Source: a virus. Taken from it: a DNA stretch of 44,257 nucleotides. The translations under genes were made by a program, and so were the position numbers. The notes under the pieces are model-generated. The model did no database searches. It saw only the letters and a program-made list of their open reading frames with translations, and was not told where the DNA came from. How positions within the stretch are numbered: position 1 is the stretch's first letter; each line of letters starts with the position of its first letter. The stretch covers positions 1 through 44,257 of IMG/VR virus record IMGVR_UViG_3300006163_000007; one strand, given 5' to 3'. Positions 30,236 through 36,938 of the stretch are shown one piece after another.

Positions 30236-31747
30236 CTAGCGACGACGCCTCCGGGTGCCCGAGCCGGGACGGTTCGCGAAGGCGAGGTAGGCGCCGCCGC
30301 CGAGGATCAGAGCGCCCGCGCCCAGGACGAACGGATTGGCGTACCAGGGCGACGGCTGCTGGAGGCCCATGACGTTCCGACCGGCCAGCTTGTTCGTCGC
30401 GTTGACGACGGCCTGGGCCGCCTGCGACTGCATGACCGCCGGAGCGACCGCGCCCGCCGCCTTGAAGATCGAGCTGATCGAGTCCCAGACCGATCCGCCT
30501 GCGGAGGCGGCGGCCTGGGTCGTCGGCGTCGCGCCCGCGGCGGCGGTCGGCGTCGGAGTGTCGAACGTCGTGATTCCCGTCACGGGATCGGTGTAATCCA
30601 TGCCTTCCATGGTCCCGAACGGCATCCGGCGCGGCTGGACCATGACGGTCCGGCGGCGAACGAGCAGCGGCTGGTTCATGTCGACCCTCACTTTTCTCTC
30701 GGGAGACTCGGCGCTCTTGACCTTCACATGGGCGCCGGTCTTGACGTAGCGGACGTTGTCGTGGCCGATGGCGTCGTTCCACCGCGAGCCGGGCGGGTAG
30801 AACTGCCGGACGACCTTGATGTGGGGCGCCGGACCGCCGGTCGTGTAGTAGGGGTTCCCGTGGTCGTCGGGCTGACCGACGATCGACTGGATCCGTTCCG
30901 ACGGGTCCAGGCGCGGCGCCGCCTTCAGCATGTGCATGTCCGGCTCCAGGTCCGCCGACGGGATCTGCGTGTCGTGCGGCGGCAGGAGCTGGAGATTGTC
31001 GAAGTTGCCGGGAGGGATCACGCCGGGCCCGGCGCCGAAGCTCTTCGGGACGCCGTAGCTGATGTAGTCGCGCGGGTAGGCGACGTCGACCCCGGCCAGC
31101 GGGTCGTGCGGGAACTCGTCGTCGCCGCCGAACTCACCGAGACCTTCGTTGAATGAGTTCATCTCGGATTTCCCCACGACGTTCTCGATCGGACGCTCCG
31201 GCCAGCGAGCGAAGAGCTTCGCGTCGACCGGCGGGCGCCAGCCCGGATACGCGCCACCCGTCGAGGCGTCGAGCGCACGCCAGTCGTTGCCGACCAGGAG
31301 CGACGTCCAGACGTGCGAGAACTCGTCCGGCCGGGACCGGTCGACCTTCGCGGTCTCGAAGGCGTACTGGTAGCCCAGGACGCCGCCGAGCGTGGCGGTC
31401 ACGATCGCGAAGGTGTCGCAGTCACCGACGAAGAGTCCGGGGCCGGTGTAGGTCCCGTTCTGACGCGCCTCGATGATCGGCCGCATCGCCTCGATCGGAT
31501 GCTCGATCTTCTCGATCTGGAAGGGATCGCGCTGGAAGATGCCGTGCTTCGCGACCCAGTCGAAGATCGCGTCGGCCGTCTCCGCGCTCGAACCGCGCCG
31601 GTCGCCCGGCACCGACGCGCGGATCCAGGTCGCGATCTTCTGGAAGGTCGGGTCGAGCTTCCCGAGCGCGACCAGCTTGTGCATCTTCTGGATGGTGGCC
31701 TCGGTGCCGACCACGCCGCGATCGAGACCCTCGACGGTCGAGCTCAT
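30236..31747 (-). CDS. Transglutaminase-like cysteine enzyme with C-terminal anchor
   Basis: The 503-aa product (ATG 31747) has a transglutaminase-like papain-type triad: Cys110 in VGDCDTFA, His145 in FSHVWTSLLV, Asp160 in WRALDAST, with normal spacing. Members of this fold are proteases, amidases or crosslinkers. Residues 200-430 are Pro-rich with no known domain. The C-terminus has a hydrophobic helix (ANPFVLGAGALILGGGAYLAF) and ends RRRRR, the same anchor style as its neighbours. It may process or crosslink virion proteins; this is inference. The upstream terminator at 31761-31795 is 13 bases from its start codon. Confidence 0.75.
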   Translation of the reverse strand: MSSTVEGLDRGVVGTEATIQKMHKLVALGKLDPTFQKIATWIRASVPGDRRGSSAETADAIFDWVAKHGIFQRDPFQIEKIEHPIEAMRPIIEARQNGTYTGPGLFVGDCDTFAIVTATLGGVLGYQYAFETAKVDRSRPDEFSHVWTSLLVGNDWRALDASTGGAYPGWRPPVDAKLFARWPERPIENVVGKSEMNSFNEGLGEFGGDDEFPHDPLAGVDVAYPRDYISYGVPKSFGAGPGVIPPGNFDNLQLLPPHDTQIPSADLEPDMHMLKAAPRLDPSERIQSIVGQPDDHGNPYYTTGGPAPHIKVVRQFYPPGSRWNDAIGHDNVRYVKTGAHVKVKSAESPERKVRVDMNQPLLVRRRTVMVQPRRMPFGTMEGMDYTDPVTGITTFDTPTPTAAAGATPTTQAAASAGGSVWDSISSIFKAAGAVAPAVMQSQAAQAVVNATNKLAGRNVMGLQQPSPWYANPFVLGAGALILGGGAYLAFANRPGSGTRRRRR

Positions 31748-31760
31748 GCGCGACCTCGAG

Positions 31761-31795
31761 AAAAAACGGAGGCCCCCGCGCCGTAACGCGGGGCC
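31761..31795 (-). terminator. Intrinsic terminator just upstream of the transglutaminase-like gene
   Basis: On the minus strand a 9-bp GC stem (one bulged base) with a 6-base loop is followed by TCCG and a run of six T (31766-31761). The start codon is only 13 bases further on. A terminator this close to a start suggests attenuation or antitermination rather than an operon end. Confidence 0.65.
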
Positions 31796-31854
31796 CCCGG
31801 GAAGAAGAAAGACGTGAGAAGAGGAGCGCGGAGGTGGACGCCGCGGTGCGACGA

Positions 31855-31900
31855 ACGGACCATCGAAGGTCAACTCCGCGTTGCGCGGCCTTCGGTCCGT
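31855..31900 (-). ncRNA. Structured leader RNA between two terminators
   Basis: The right arm CGCGG-CCTTC-GGTCCGT is continuous (31884-31900). The left arm ACGGACC-GAAGG-CCGCG (31855-31880) is interrupted by bulges of 3 and 6 bases, and the loop is 3 bases. The resulting 17-bp stem could act as an antiterminator or protein-binding site in the late transcript. Which strand's RNA folds is inferred from the flanking genes. Confidence 0.45.
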
Positions 31901-31916
31901 CTACTTCTAGTGGACC

Positions 31917-32105
31917 CTATGCCTTGACAGCCTGTCGGGGCAGGATTCGGATCGTCGTCGATCCGTCACCCAGGACCTCTACAACGAAGTTCGCACGACA
32001 GTTGCGATCGTTGCAGATGGTCTCGACCACATGGAACCGGCCCTTCAGTGCGAAACGTCCGCACTTCGGGCAGATCACCGTGATCTCTTTCCCCATCTCC
32101 GGCAT
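31917..32105 (-). CDS. Small zinc-ribbon protein, 62 aa
   Basis: The product has CPKCGRFALKGRF near residues 12-24 and CNDRNC about residues 31-36, giving a zinc knuckle pair, then a beta tail. Its ATG directly follows the T-run of a terminator, with no ribosome site; a second ATG at 32096 lies right after GGAG, too close to be ideal. It is the first gene of the late transcript from the 32177-32205 promoter. Small zinc proteins in this position can be antitermination or regulatory factors, but no family link is seen. Confidence 0.55.
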   Translation of the reverse strand: MPEMGKEITVICPKCGRFALKGRFHVVETICNDRNCRANFVVEVLGDGSTTIRILPRQAVKA

Positions 32106-32133
32106 AAAAAAAAGACCGCGACGAGAGTCGCGG
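32106..32133 (-). terminator. Strong intrinsic terminator at the head of the late transcript
   Basis: CCGCGAC and GTCGCGG form a perfect 7-bp stem with a 4-base loop (32133-32116, minus strand), then TC and eight T (32113-32106). It is the most canonical rho-independent terminator in the window and lies about 40 bases downstream of the predicted transcription start. Confidence 0.8.
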
Positions 32134-32170
32134 CCTATCTCGCTCCTAAGAGCTCCTGTGCCGATCTACA
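32106..32170 (-). ncRNA. Candidate 65-nt terminated leader RNA
   Basis: It is bounded by the promoter at 32177-32205 and the terminator at 32106-32133. It contains two AGGAG motifs within AGGAGCTCTTAGGAGC but no good start codon or open frame. It could be an attenuated leader, comparable in layout to the short RNA between a phage late promoter and its first terminator, or an independent small RNA. Confidence 0.45.
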
Positions 32171-32176
32171 AGTAAC

Positions 32177-32205
32177 ATTCTGCGACCTTGTGGCTCTTAT
32201 GTCAA
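32177..32205 (-). promoter_or_regulatory. Putative late promoter
   Basis: On the minus strand a perfect TTGACA (32205-32200) is followed by 17 bases and CAGAAT (32182-32177, four of six matches to the -10 consensus). It points toward the transglutaminase and capsid genes. The imperfect -10 may mean that an activator is needed. Confidence 0.65.
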
Positions 32206-32222
32206 GCGGAAATCGAATTTGA

Positions 32223-32534
32223 CTAGCGCGGCTTCCCGCGTCCCAGGAGCGCACGGAGCATCAACGGGAATCCTCCCTGGTCGGCGACGACACGAATGTC
32301 CTCGCGGAGCCCGCGGATCTCGTCGAGCACTTCGTCCAGTACGTCGCGCATTCCGTCCTTCGGCATCATCAGCGACTCGATCAGGCCGTTCATGACCTCG
32401 ATCTGCTTGTTCGTCAGCTCGATCTGCTTCTTCGAGACGGAGGCGAAGTTCGTCGTCGCCTCCGCCAGCTCCTCGAAGGCTCGGATGAACCGCTCGCGCT
32501 GCTTGCGAACCTGCTCGTCAGCGGGATCCGCCAT
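32223..32534 (-). CDS. Coiled-coil hypothetical, 103 aa
   Basis: This protein is almost entirely helical: RFIRAFEELAEATTNFASVSKKQIELTNKQ, MNGLIESLMMPKDGM, DVLDEVLDEIRGLREDIRVVAD, with a basic end. Heptad spacing suggests oligomers. It is the last gene of the sugar-modification group and stops 18 bases before the late promoter. Function unknown. Confidence 0.6.
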   Translation of the reverse strand: MADPADEQVRKQRERFIRAFEELAEATTNFASVSKKQIELTNKQIEVMNGLIESLMMPKDGMRDVLDEVLDEIRGLREDIRVVADQGGFPLMLRALLGRGKPR

Positions 32535-32558
32535 CTCAAAGTCCCCGTGTACACGCGA

Positions 32559-33104
32559 TCATCGAATGGAAGCGACCTCGATCGAAGCGAGGTCGACGGT
32601 GCCGGTGCCGCCGGTCTTCTGCGCCTTCAGAAGAACACCTGGAAATGCAGGATCAGGATCCGGCGTCAGGAGTCGGACCCACATGTCGGCGAAGATCTTC
32701 CGGAAGTCCTCCACGGTGAAGCGCCAGTAGTCGTGTGGATAGCCGTGGTACGGGAAGCCAGGACCCCTGGTCGTCATGATGAGAAGGCCGCCGGTCCGCA
32801 GGACCTGCTTCATCTGGTCAACCGCGGTCCGCCAGTCCTTCGCGTGCTCCAGCATCTCCGTCGAGACGACGACGTCGAACTGCTCGACGCCGAAGTGCTT
32901 GACGATGTCCTTCACGTCGAGGACGACGTCGACACCCTTCTCGCGGCAGAAGTCGACACCGACGTACTTCCTCGGCCCGTGGTTCAGGAACGCCTCGCGC
33001 GGCGAGCCGTTCACATCCTGCGAGCCGACCTCGAGCAGCTCCTTGCCGCGGATCTCGTCCGCGTCGATCTGCTCACGGAGAAACCGCATGACGCTCGGAT
33101 GCAT
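32559..33104 (-). CDS. SAM-dependent methyltransferase
   Basis: The 181-aa class I Rossmann methyltransferase shows motif I LLEVGSQDVNGS, the acidic ribose-binding strand YVGVDF, motif IV FDVVVSTEMLEHAKDW and post-motif VLRTGGLLIMTTRGPG, as in the Methyltransf_11/25 group. ATG 33104 has an AGAGGGGG site; an upstream start at 33119 is possible. It overlaps the end of the GT2 gene. In this cluster the acceptor is probably a sugar, but DNA, protein or small-molecule acceptors cannot be excluded. Confidence 0.8.
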   Translation of the reverse strand: MHPSVMRFLREQIDADEIRGKELLEVGSQDVNGSPREAFLNHGPRKYVGVDFCREKGVDVVLDVKDIVKHFGVEQFDVVVSTEMLEHAKDWRTAVDQMKQVLRTGGLLIMTTRGPGFPYHGYPHDYWRFTVEDFRKIFADMWVRLLTPDPDPAFPGVLLKAQKTGGTGTVDLASIEVASIR

Positions 33105-33741
33105 GATTCCCCCTCTCATGATTTCGGATACAGTCCGGTGCGTGCGGCGCGAGCGCACCGTTGTGACCGTGGACGGCGATCACCGGCTCGTTCCAGACGA
33201 TCGACGCCTCTCCCGCGGCGTAGAGCGCGGCGGTCGAGCGGATGAACTCGAAGTCTCCCTGGTACGTGTCGGCCCAGTAGCCGAGCCGGTCCCGACGGTT
33301 CGGGAAGGCGATCATCTGTGTGCTGACATTTCCACAGACGACAGCGGGTCTCTTCCAGATGGTCCCCTCGCGATAGAAGAGCCGGAAGAGATGCGGACGG
33401 TCGGGCTCACGCTTGAGCGCCGTGCAGACCTTCTCGATGGCGCCGATCACGACGCGGTCGTCGTCGTCGAAGGACATGATGTGCGTGCCGCGGGCACGCT
33501 GGAAGGCGGCCCGACGCTGAGCGTTCCCCCAGGTCTTCGTCGGCGCCGTCTCAAAGTATCGGATCGCCGCTTTTGAGGTCGGAGCGACCTCGTCGACGAT
33601 CGCCGCGGCGGACGGCTGTGGCCCGTCACCGACGACCAGGACCTCGTCGACGTCCCGGAGCTCCGCCGCGAGGTCCAGAAGAACGTTCCGGAGCACCGGG
33701 CGACTGACGGTCGGGACGGCGACGGTCAGTGAGACGGTCAC
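33073..33741 (-). CDS. GT2 family glycosyltransferase
   Basis: The 222-aa GT-A fold enzyme begins with LTVAVPTVSRPVLRNVLLDL, has VDEVLVVGDGPQP, then GNAQRRAAFQRARG at 72-85 and the metal-binding acidic motif SFDDDD at 90-95. The order and spacing are those of GT2 transferases, which move a sugar from a nucleotide donor. Its start overlaps the stop of the upstream methyltransferase gene by four bases. The likely role is modifying virion or host-surface glycans. Confidence 0.8.
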   Translation of the reverse strand: MTVSLTVAVPTVSRPVLRNVLLDLAAELRDVDEVLVVGDGPQPSAAAIVDEVAPTSKAAIRYFETAPTKTWGNAQRRAAFQRARGTHIMSFDDDDRVVIGAIEKVCTALKREPDRPHLFRLFYREGTIWKRPAVVCGNVSTQMIAFPNRRDRLGYWADTYQGDFEFIRSTAALYAAGEASIVWNEPVIAVHGHNGALAPHAPDCIRNHERGNHASERHAVSP

Positions 33742-34352
33742 ACCTTCCTCTTCGTCACGAATAGACTGTTCTCCCGGCCTGGGGTCGCACAGGACATGAA
33801 CGGTTCGAGGACGCCGTCGGCGATCAGCCCTTCGACGACCGCCTTCACGCCGGGGAAGTCCGGATTCCAGTAGTCGTGGAAAGCGACGAAGCGTCCCGGC
33901 GCGACGGTCGGCGCGTAGTTGATCCAGTCGTGCAGGACCGAGACGCGATCATGCGCCCCGTCGATGAAGAGGAGCGACAGAGACCCAAGGTCTGCGTGAA
34001 CGCCGGAACGCGAGCGGATCGGGACGACGGGGCCATCCGGCGAGAGAAGTCCGGGTCCGCGGACGTTCTCCAGGAAGATGTCCCAGGTCGGCGGCACCGG
34101 TTGACCTGGGATCTGACCCTCGTGCGGATCGATCGCGAAGACAGAGACTCCGGACCCCTTGGCGGCCCCGCCGAGCACGATCGTCGAGCGCCCCTTGTAA
34201 CTGCCGATCTCGACGATGCTCTCCTTCGGAAACATGTTGACCGCCGCGACGGCGACGGCGTAGAGGAGCGAGATATCCTGATCGGAGAACCAGCCGTCTA
34301 CACGCCGGGCGTGCTTCATGGTCTCCAGGAGATCCAGGTTCTTTTCCGTCAT
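33738..34352 (-). CDS. Class I methyltransferase, Methyltransf_24/CmcI-like
   Basis: This 204-aa protein has SIVEIGSYKGRSTIVLG (SAM-binding glycine motif), VFAIDPHEG (acidic strand end) and LLFIDGAHDRVSVLHDWINY, the metal- and substrate-binding block typical of this family, plus PGRFVAFHDYW. Members often methylate sugars or small natural products. It forms a coupled set with the GT2 gene and second methyltransferase. ATG 34352 is four bases after the previous stop. Confidence 0.75.
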   Translation of the reverse strand: MTEKNLDLLETMKHARRVDGWFSDQDISLLYAVAVAAVNMFPKESIVEIGSYKGRSTIVLGGAAKGSGVSVFAIDPHEGQIPGQPVPPTWDIFLENVRGPGLLSPDGPVVPIRSRSGVHADLGSLSLLFIDGAHDRVSVLHDWINYAPTVAPGRFVAFHDYWNPDFPGVKAVVEGLIADGVLEPFMSCATPGRENSLFVTKRKV

Positions 34353-34356
34353 CGGA

Positions 34357-36450
34357 TCACTTCGTCTTTTTCACGCCCTGCCACTCGCGCTGGATCGAGA
34401 GGAAGAGCCTACGAAGGTAGCTGGCGACGTTCTCGTCCTCGCCCGCCTTCTTGATCTCGGAGATCTTGTCGGCGTCACCCCAGGGCGAGAGCAGCGTCTC
34501 CAGCTTCTCGCCGGAGTCGACGCCGTCGAGCTGATCCAGCATCTCGTCGTCCAGGAAGTCGAGCGCATCCTCGACCACGTAGGTCTCGATCTTCGACTGG
34601 GTCAACGCCTTCTGCGGATTCCCCTGGCGGAGCTCCGAGCGGATGCCGTCCAGGACGAAGTTGACGGAGTACTTGCGATCGTACTTCATCTCGCCGGGCC
34701 GGATCGGGAACGGGATCTTGACGGTCTCGCCGTTCGCGCCGAGCATCGGGAACACGCCGTTCTTCACGTCCTCTTCCTCCTTCTGGGGTTCGGGTTCCGG
34801 TGCGGGAGGCGGCTGGGCGGCGACCTTCGGCTTCTGCCGGAGGTCGTGCGGTTCGAGGGCGACCTTCTTGACGACGCCCTCGGAGGTCTTCGTCGTCGAG
34901 ACGACGCGCGAGGCGAGCTGGCGCGGCGGAACCACGGGCGGCTTCACACCCGGCGTGAGCGGGAGCGCGACCAGCTTTCCGGTTCTCGGGTCCTGGGCGA
35001 GCTGGTAGCCCTGGGCGGCGAGGTCCTCCTGGACCTTCCGAGCCGCCGCGTTCGAGGCCTCGGCGTAGACCCGCTGGAGCTGCTCCTTCGACAGCGGTGC
35101 GCCGCCGCTCGCAGCGGTCTCCTGGTCCATCTTCTTCTCGACGTAGGTCTTCGCGATCGGCGCGAACTGCTTGATGGCGAGCTTGAGGGCGCCCTCCAGG
35201 TCCTCGACGTTGTCCTCGTCGGTCGCCTCCTCGCCTCCGCCGCCTCCGCTCATCAGGCGGTCCATCGACATGTCGATCAGCTTGTTCTCGATCTCGGAGA
35301 GTCGGCCGACGCCCTTGTTCGGCGCGGTGCCGGTGATCGTCTGGAACTTCTGGAACCGGTCCAGCATCTTGTCCATCGGGTCGCCGGTCTCGGCGGGTAT
35401 GGCCGGAGCCTTCTGCTTCTCCGTCAGCGCCTTCATCATCTCGGCGAAACGCGCGTCGTCGGACTTCATCTTCTCTAGCATGAATTTCATGGTCGGATCT
35501 TCACCGGGCTGGCGGGCCGGGGCGCGTAACAGCTCGGAGACGACCTTGGTCAGGTCCGCGATCGAGCCCTGCATCGCGGCGAACCGGTCGTCGGTCTTCT
35601 TCGCCTCCATGTCGCGCCGGAGCCGCTCGTTCTCCTCGCGCATCTTGCGGAGCTCGTCGCTCTCGGCGGTCTGCGTGGACCTGTTCGGCTGCTCGATCTC
35701 GTCTTCGAGTCGCTTCGCCTCGCGCTCCAGCTCGCGCGTCTCCTTCAGGATCCTGGCCCGCTCGACGCGCCGCTCGGCGTCCTGGCGCAGTTTCGCCAGA
35801 CCGTCGGTCTCGCGCATGGTCGGGTCGCCGGTCGGGATGTCGATCTCGCGCTCCGGCTCCGGAACGTTGATCGTCACGCCCTCGATGTACGGGGGCTCGT
35901 GCGGATCCGGATGCTCGATCGTGAAGTGACCGAGGATCTTGTTCTCGCCCTCGGTCGTGTCGGGATGGATCGTGCATTTGTACTTCGAGCCGCCCTCCTT
36001 CTCGAAGACGAGCTCCTCGATCTCCGCCTTCGTCGTCGGGCAGGTGAATCGGCCGCGGATCCGCAGGTTGGTCGCGACGTCCTTGCCGTCGGGGCCCTGA
36101 ACCACGCGCGGCTTCTGTCGCGTGACGATCACCATGTTCTTCCCGTCGGAAAGAAGGTCGGAGATCGGGTCGTCAGGTATACCGGGTTCGTTCGACGGCG
36201 TCGAGACCGGCAGGTGCTTCGCCATCTCCCCGCCGAATCGCTTCGCCGCGGCACGCGCCGACTTGTCGGAACCCTTGATCGTCAGCTGGACTTGCGCGGG
36301 CTCCTCCTCGGTCGCGACGACGGTTTCCGTCTCGGTCTCCTCGGCGACGCCTCCGTTGGAGGACGCGACGTCCTGCTCGTCGGGCTCACGGTTTTCGTTT
36401 TGGGAGGACGGGTCTGAAGAAGGAGTGCTTTTCCGCGGCTTGCGCGACAT
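34357..36450 (-). CDS. Large coiled-coil protein of unknown role
   Basis: The 697-aa protein (ATG 36450, TTTGGAGG upstream; frame open to 36468) opens with a disordered acidic region (about 1-60). A central domain follows (about 65-210) that includes FTCPTTKAEIEELVF and YKCTIHPD, a possible metal site. A long coiled coil (about 220-300), helical segments, a Pro-rich linker near 520-545 and a conserved-looking C-terminus (KYSVNFVLDGIRSELRQG, ALDFLDDEML) complete it. It may be structural or scaffolding. No terminase, portal or tape-measure feature is evident. Confidence 0.65.
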   Translation of the reverse strand: MSRKPRKSTPSSDPSSQNENREPDEQDVASSNGGVAEETETETVVATEEEPAQVQLTIKGSDKSARAAAKRFGGEMAKHLPVSTPSNEPGIPDDPISDLLSDGKNMVIVTRQKPRVVQGPDGKDVATNLRIRGRFTCPTTKAEIEELVFEKEGGSKYKCTIHPDTTEGENKILGHFTIEHPDPHEPPYIEGVTINVPEPEREIDIPTGDPTMRETDGLAKLRQDAERRVERARILKETRELEREAKRLEDEIEQPNRSTQTAESDELRKMREENERLRRDMEAKKTDDRFAAMQGSIADLTKVVSELLRAPARQPGEDPTMKFMLEKMKSDDARFAEMMKALTEKQKAPAIPAETGDPMDKMLDRFQKFQTITGTAPNKGVGRLSEIENKLIDMSMDRLMSGGGGGEEATDEDNVEDLEGALKLAIKQFAPIAKTYVEKKMDQETAASGGAPLSKEQLQRVYAEASNAAARKVQEDLAAQGYQLAQDPRTGKLVALPLTPGVKPPVVPPRQLASRVVSTTKTSEGVVKKVALEPHDLRQKPKVAAQPPPAPEPEPQKEEEDVKNGVFPMLGANGETVKIPFPIRPGEMKYDRKYSVNFVLDGIRSELRQGNPQKALTQSKIETYVVEDALDFLDDEMLDQLDGVDSGEKLETLLSPWGDADKISEIKKAGEDENVASYLRRLFLSIQREWQGVKKTK

Positions 36451-36646
36451 TCCAGGCCTCCAAAGCATGAGGTGAAGAGATGAAACCCTTGAACAAATGG
36501 ATCAGGCAGTATATATGGACCGAACCGTTCTTACAGAGACGTGCGAAACAGTAGTGGGGCTCCACTTGTTTCGAGCCGAACATGACGTTCGAGAGGGGGC
36601 AGAAAGCCTTGACCTGCGGAAGATCGGCGCCTCTCTCCTTCCCCAT
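36386..36646 (-). CDS. Possible small Cys-rich protein, perhaps leaderless
   Basis: The 86-aa frame begins at ATG 36646, only about three bases from the start predicted for the leftward promoter, with no ribosome site. The product has five Cys (FCPLSN, HYCFARLC, IYCLIH) and overlaps the 697-aa gene by 65 bases. Local GC content is lower than around it. Either it is a real leaderless early gene or this is simply the 5' leader of the 697-aa gene. Confidence 0.35.
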   Translation of the reverse strand: MGKERGADLPQVKAFCPLSNVMFGSKQVEPHYCFARLCKNGSVHIYCLIHLFKGFISSPHALEAWNVAQAAEKHSFFRPVLPKRKP

Positions 36647-36655
36647 GGGCTATTT

Positions 36656-36683
36656 ATACTATAGACACCCCCTCCCAGGTCAA
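36656..36683 (-). promoter_or_regulatory. Leftward promoter of the divergent switch
   Basis: Minus-strand TTGACC (36683-36678) is followed by 16 bases and TAGTAT (36661-36656), within an AT-rich TATAGTATAAATA tract. An alternative -10 (TATAAA) would have a 19-base spacer. It faces the 36450 gene and is back-to-back with the rightward promoter at 36709-36736. Confidence 0.5.
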
Positions 36684-36708
36684 CAAAATTCCGAGTAACA
36701 TTTTGCAC

Positions 36709-36736
36709 TTGACTGGTTCAAGAATCAGGGTATACT
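36709..36736 (+). promoter_or_regulatory. Rightward promoter of the replication module
   Basis: TTGACT (36709-36714), 16 bases, then TATACT (36731-36736) gives five of six matches in both boxes. The predicted transcript starts near 36743, exactly at the beginning of the pseudoknot-forming RNA. It is the only good promoter before the helicase gene. Confidence 0.7.
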
Positions 36737-36743
36737 CCTGTTC

Positions 36744-36872
36744 GTGGGCACCAATGCAGAGCATCCGATCCTTCGCGGCCGGGGTAAGGGTTCGTCCGTC
36801 GTCGGTGGCGGTGCCCACACACTTCTGACCGACAGCACGGGCGAACGGGCCGCGAAGGATCAGGCGCTCTGC
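36744..36872 (+). ncRNA. Pseudoknot-forming leader RNA
   Basis: The sequence can form a long hairpin. Stem B pairs GCAGAGC (36756-36762) with GCTCTGC (36866-36872). Stem C has 14 perfect pairs (36767-36780 with 36848-36861). Stem D has 10 pairs plus 5 more after an internal loop (36790-36806 with 36828-36846). The 21-base apical loop carries GGTGCCCAC (36810-36818), perfectly complementary to GTGGGCACC (36744-36752) at the 5' end, giving a pseudoknot. The gap before the helicase GTG is non-coding. No known riboswitch or ribozyme class was recognised. Confidence 0.7.
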
Positions 36873-36882
36873 TAGGGATACC

Positions 36883-36916
36883 CCGGACGTCGCGGAGAGG
36901 AACCGCGGACGGCCGG
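36883..36916 (+). promoter_or_regulatory. Hairpin just before the helicase ribosome site
   Basis: CCGG-A-C-GTC-GCGG pairs with CCGC-G-GAC-G-G-CCGG, with one mismatch and one bulge. The 7-base loop AGAGGAA carries a Shine-Dalgarno-like GAGGA. The true site AAGGAGGA (36927-36934) lies 10 bases further. It may act with the upstream pseudoknot to control helicase translation. Confidence 0.5.
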
Positions 36917-36938
36917 TAGGAAGAAGAAGGAGGAACCC

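Noticed and set aside
29967-30782. Upstream extension of the 987-aa frame to 1259 codons
   Set aside because: The extension overlaps the transglutaminase-like and poly-Arg membrane protein genes in another frame; ATG 29966 has a ribosome site and stop/start overlap.
36744-36872. tRNA, known riboswitch or hammerhead ribozyme as explanation for the leader RNA
   Set aside because: No tRNA cloverleaf or T-loop arrangement, no CTGATGA/GAAA hammerhead core, and no consensus of a riboswitch I know.
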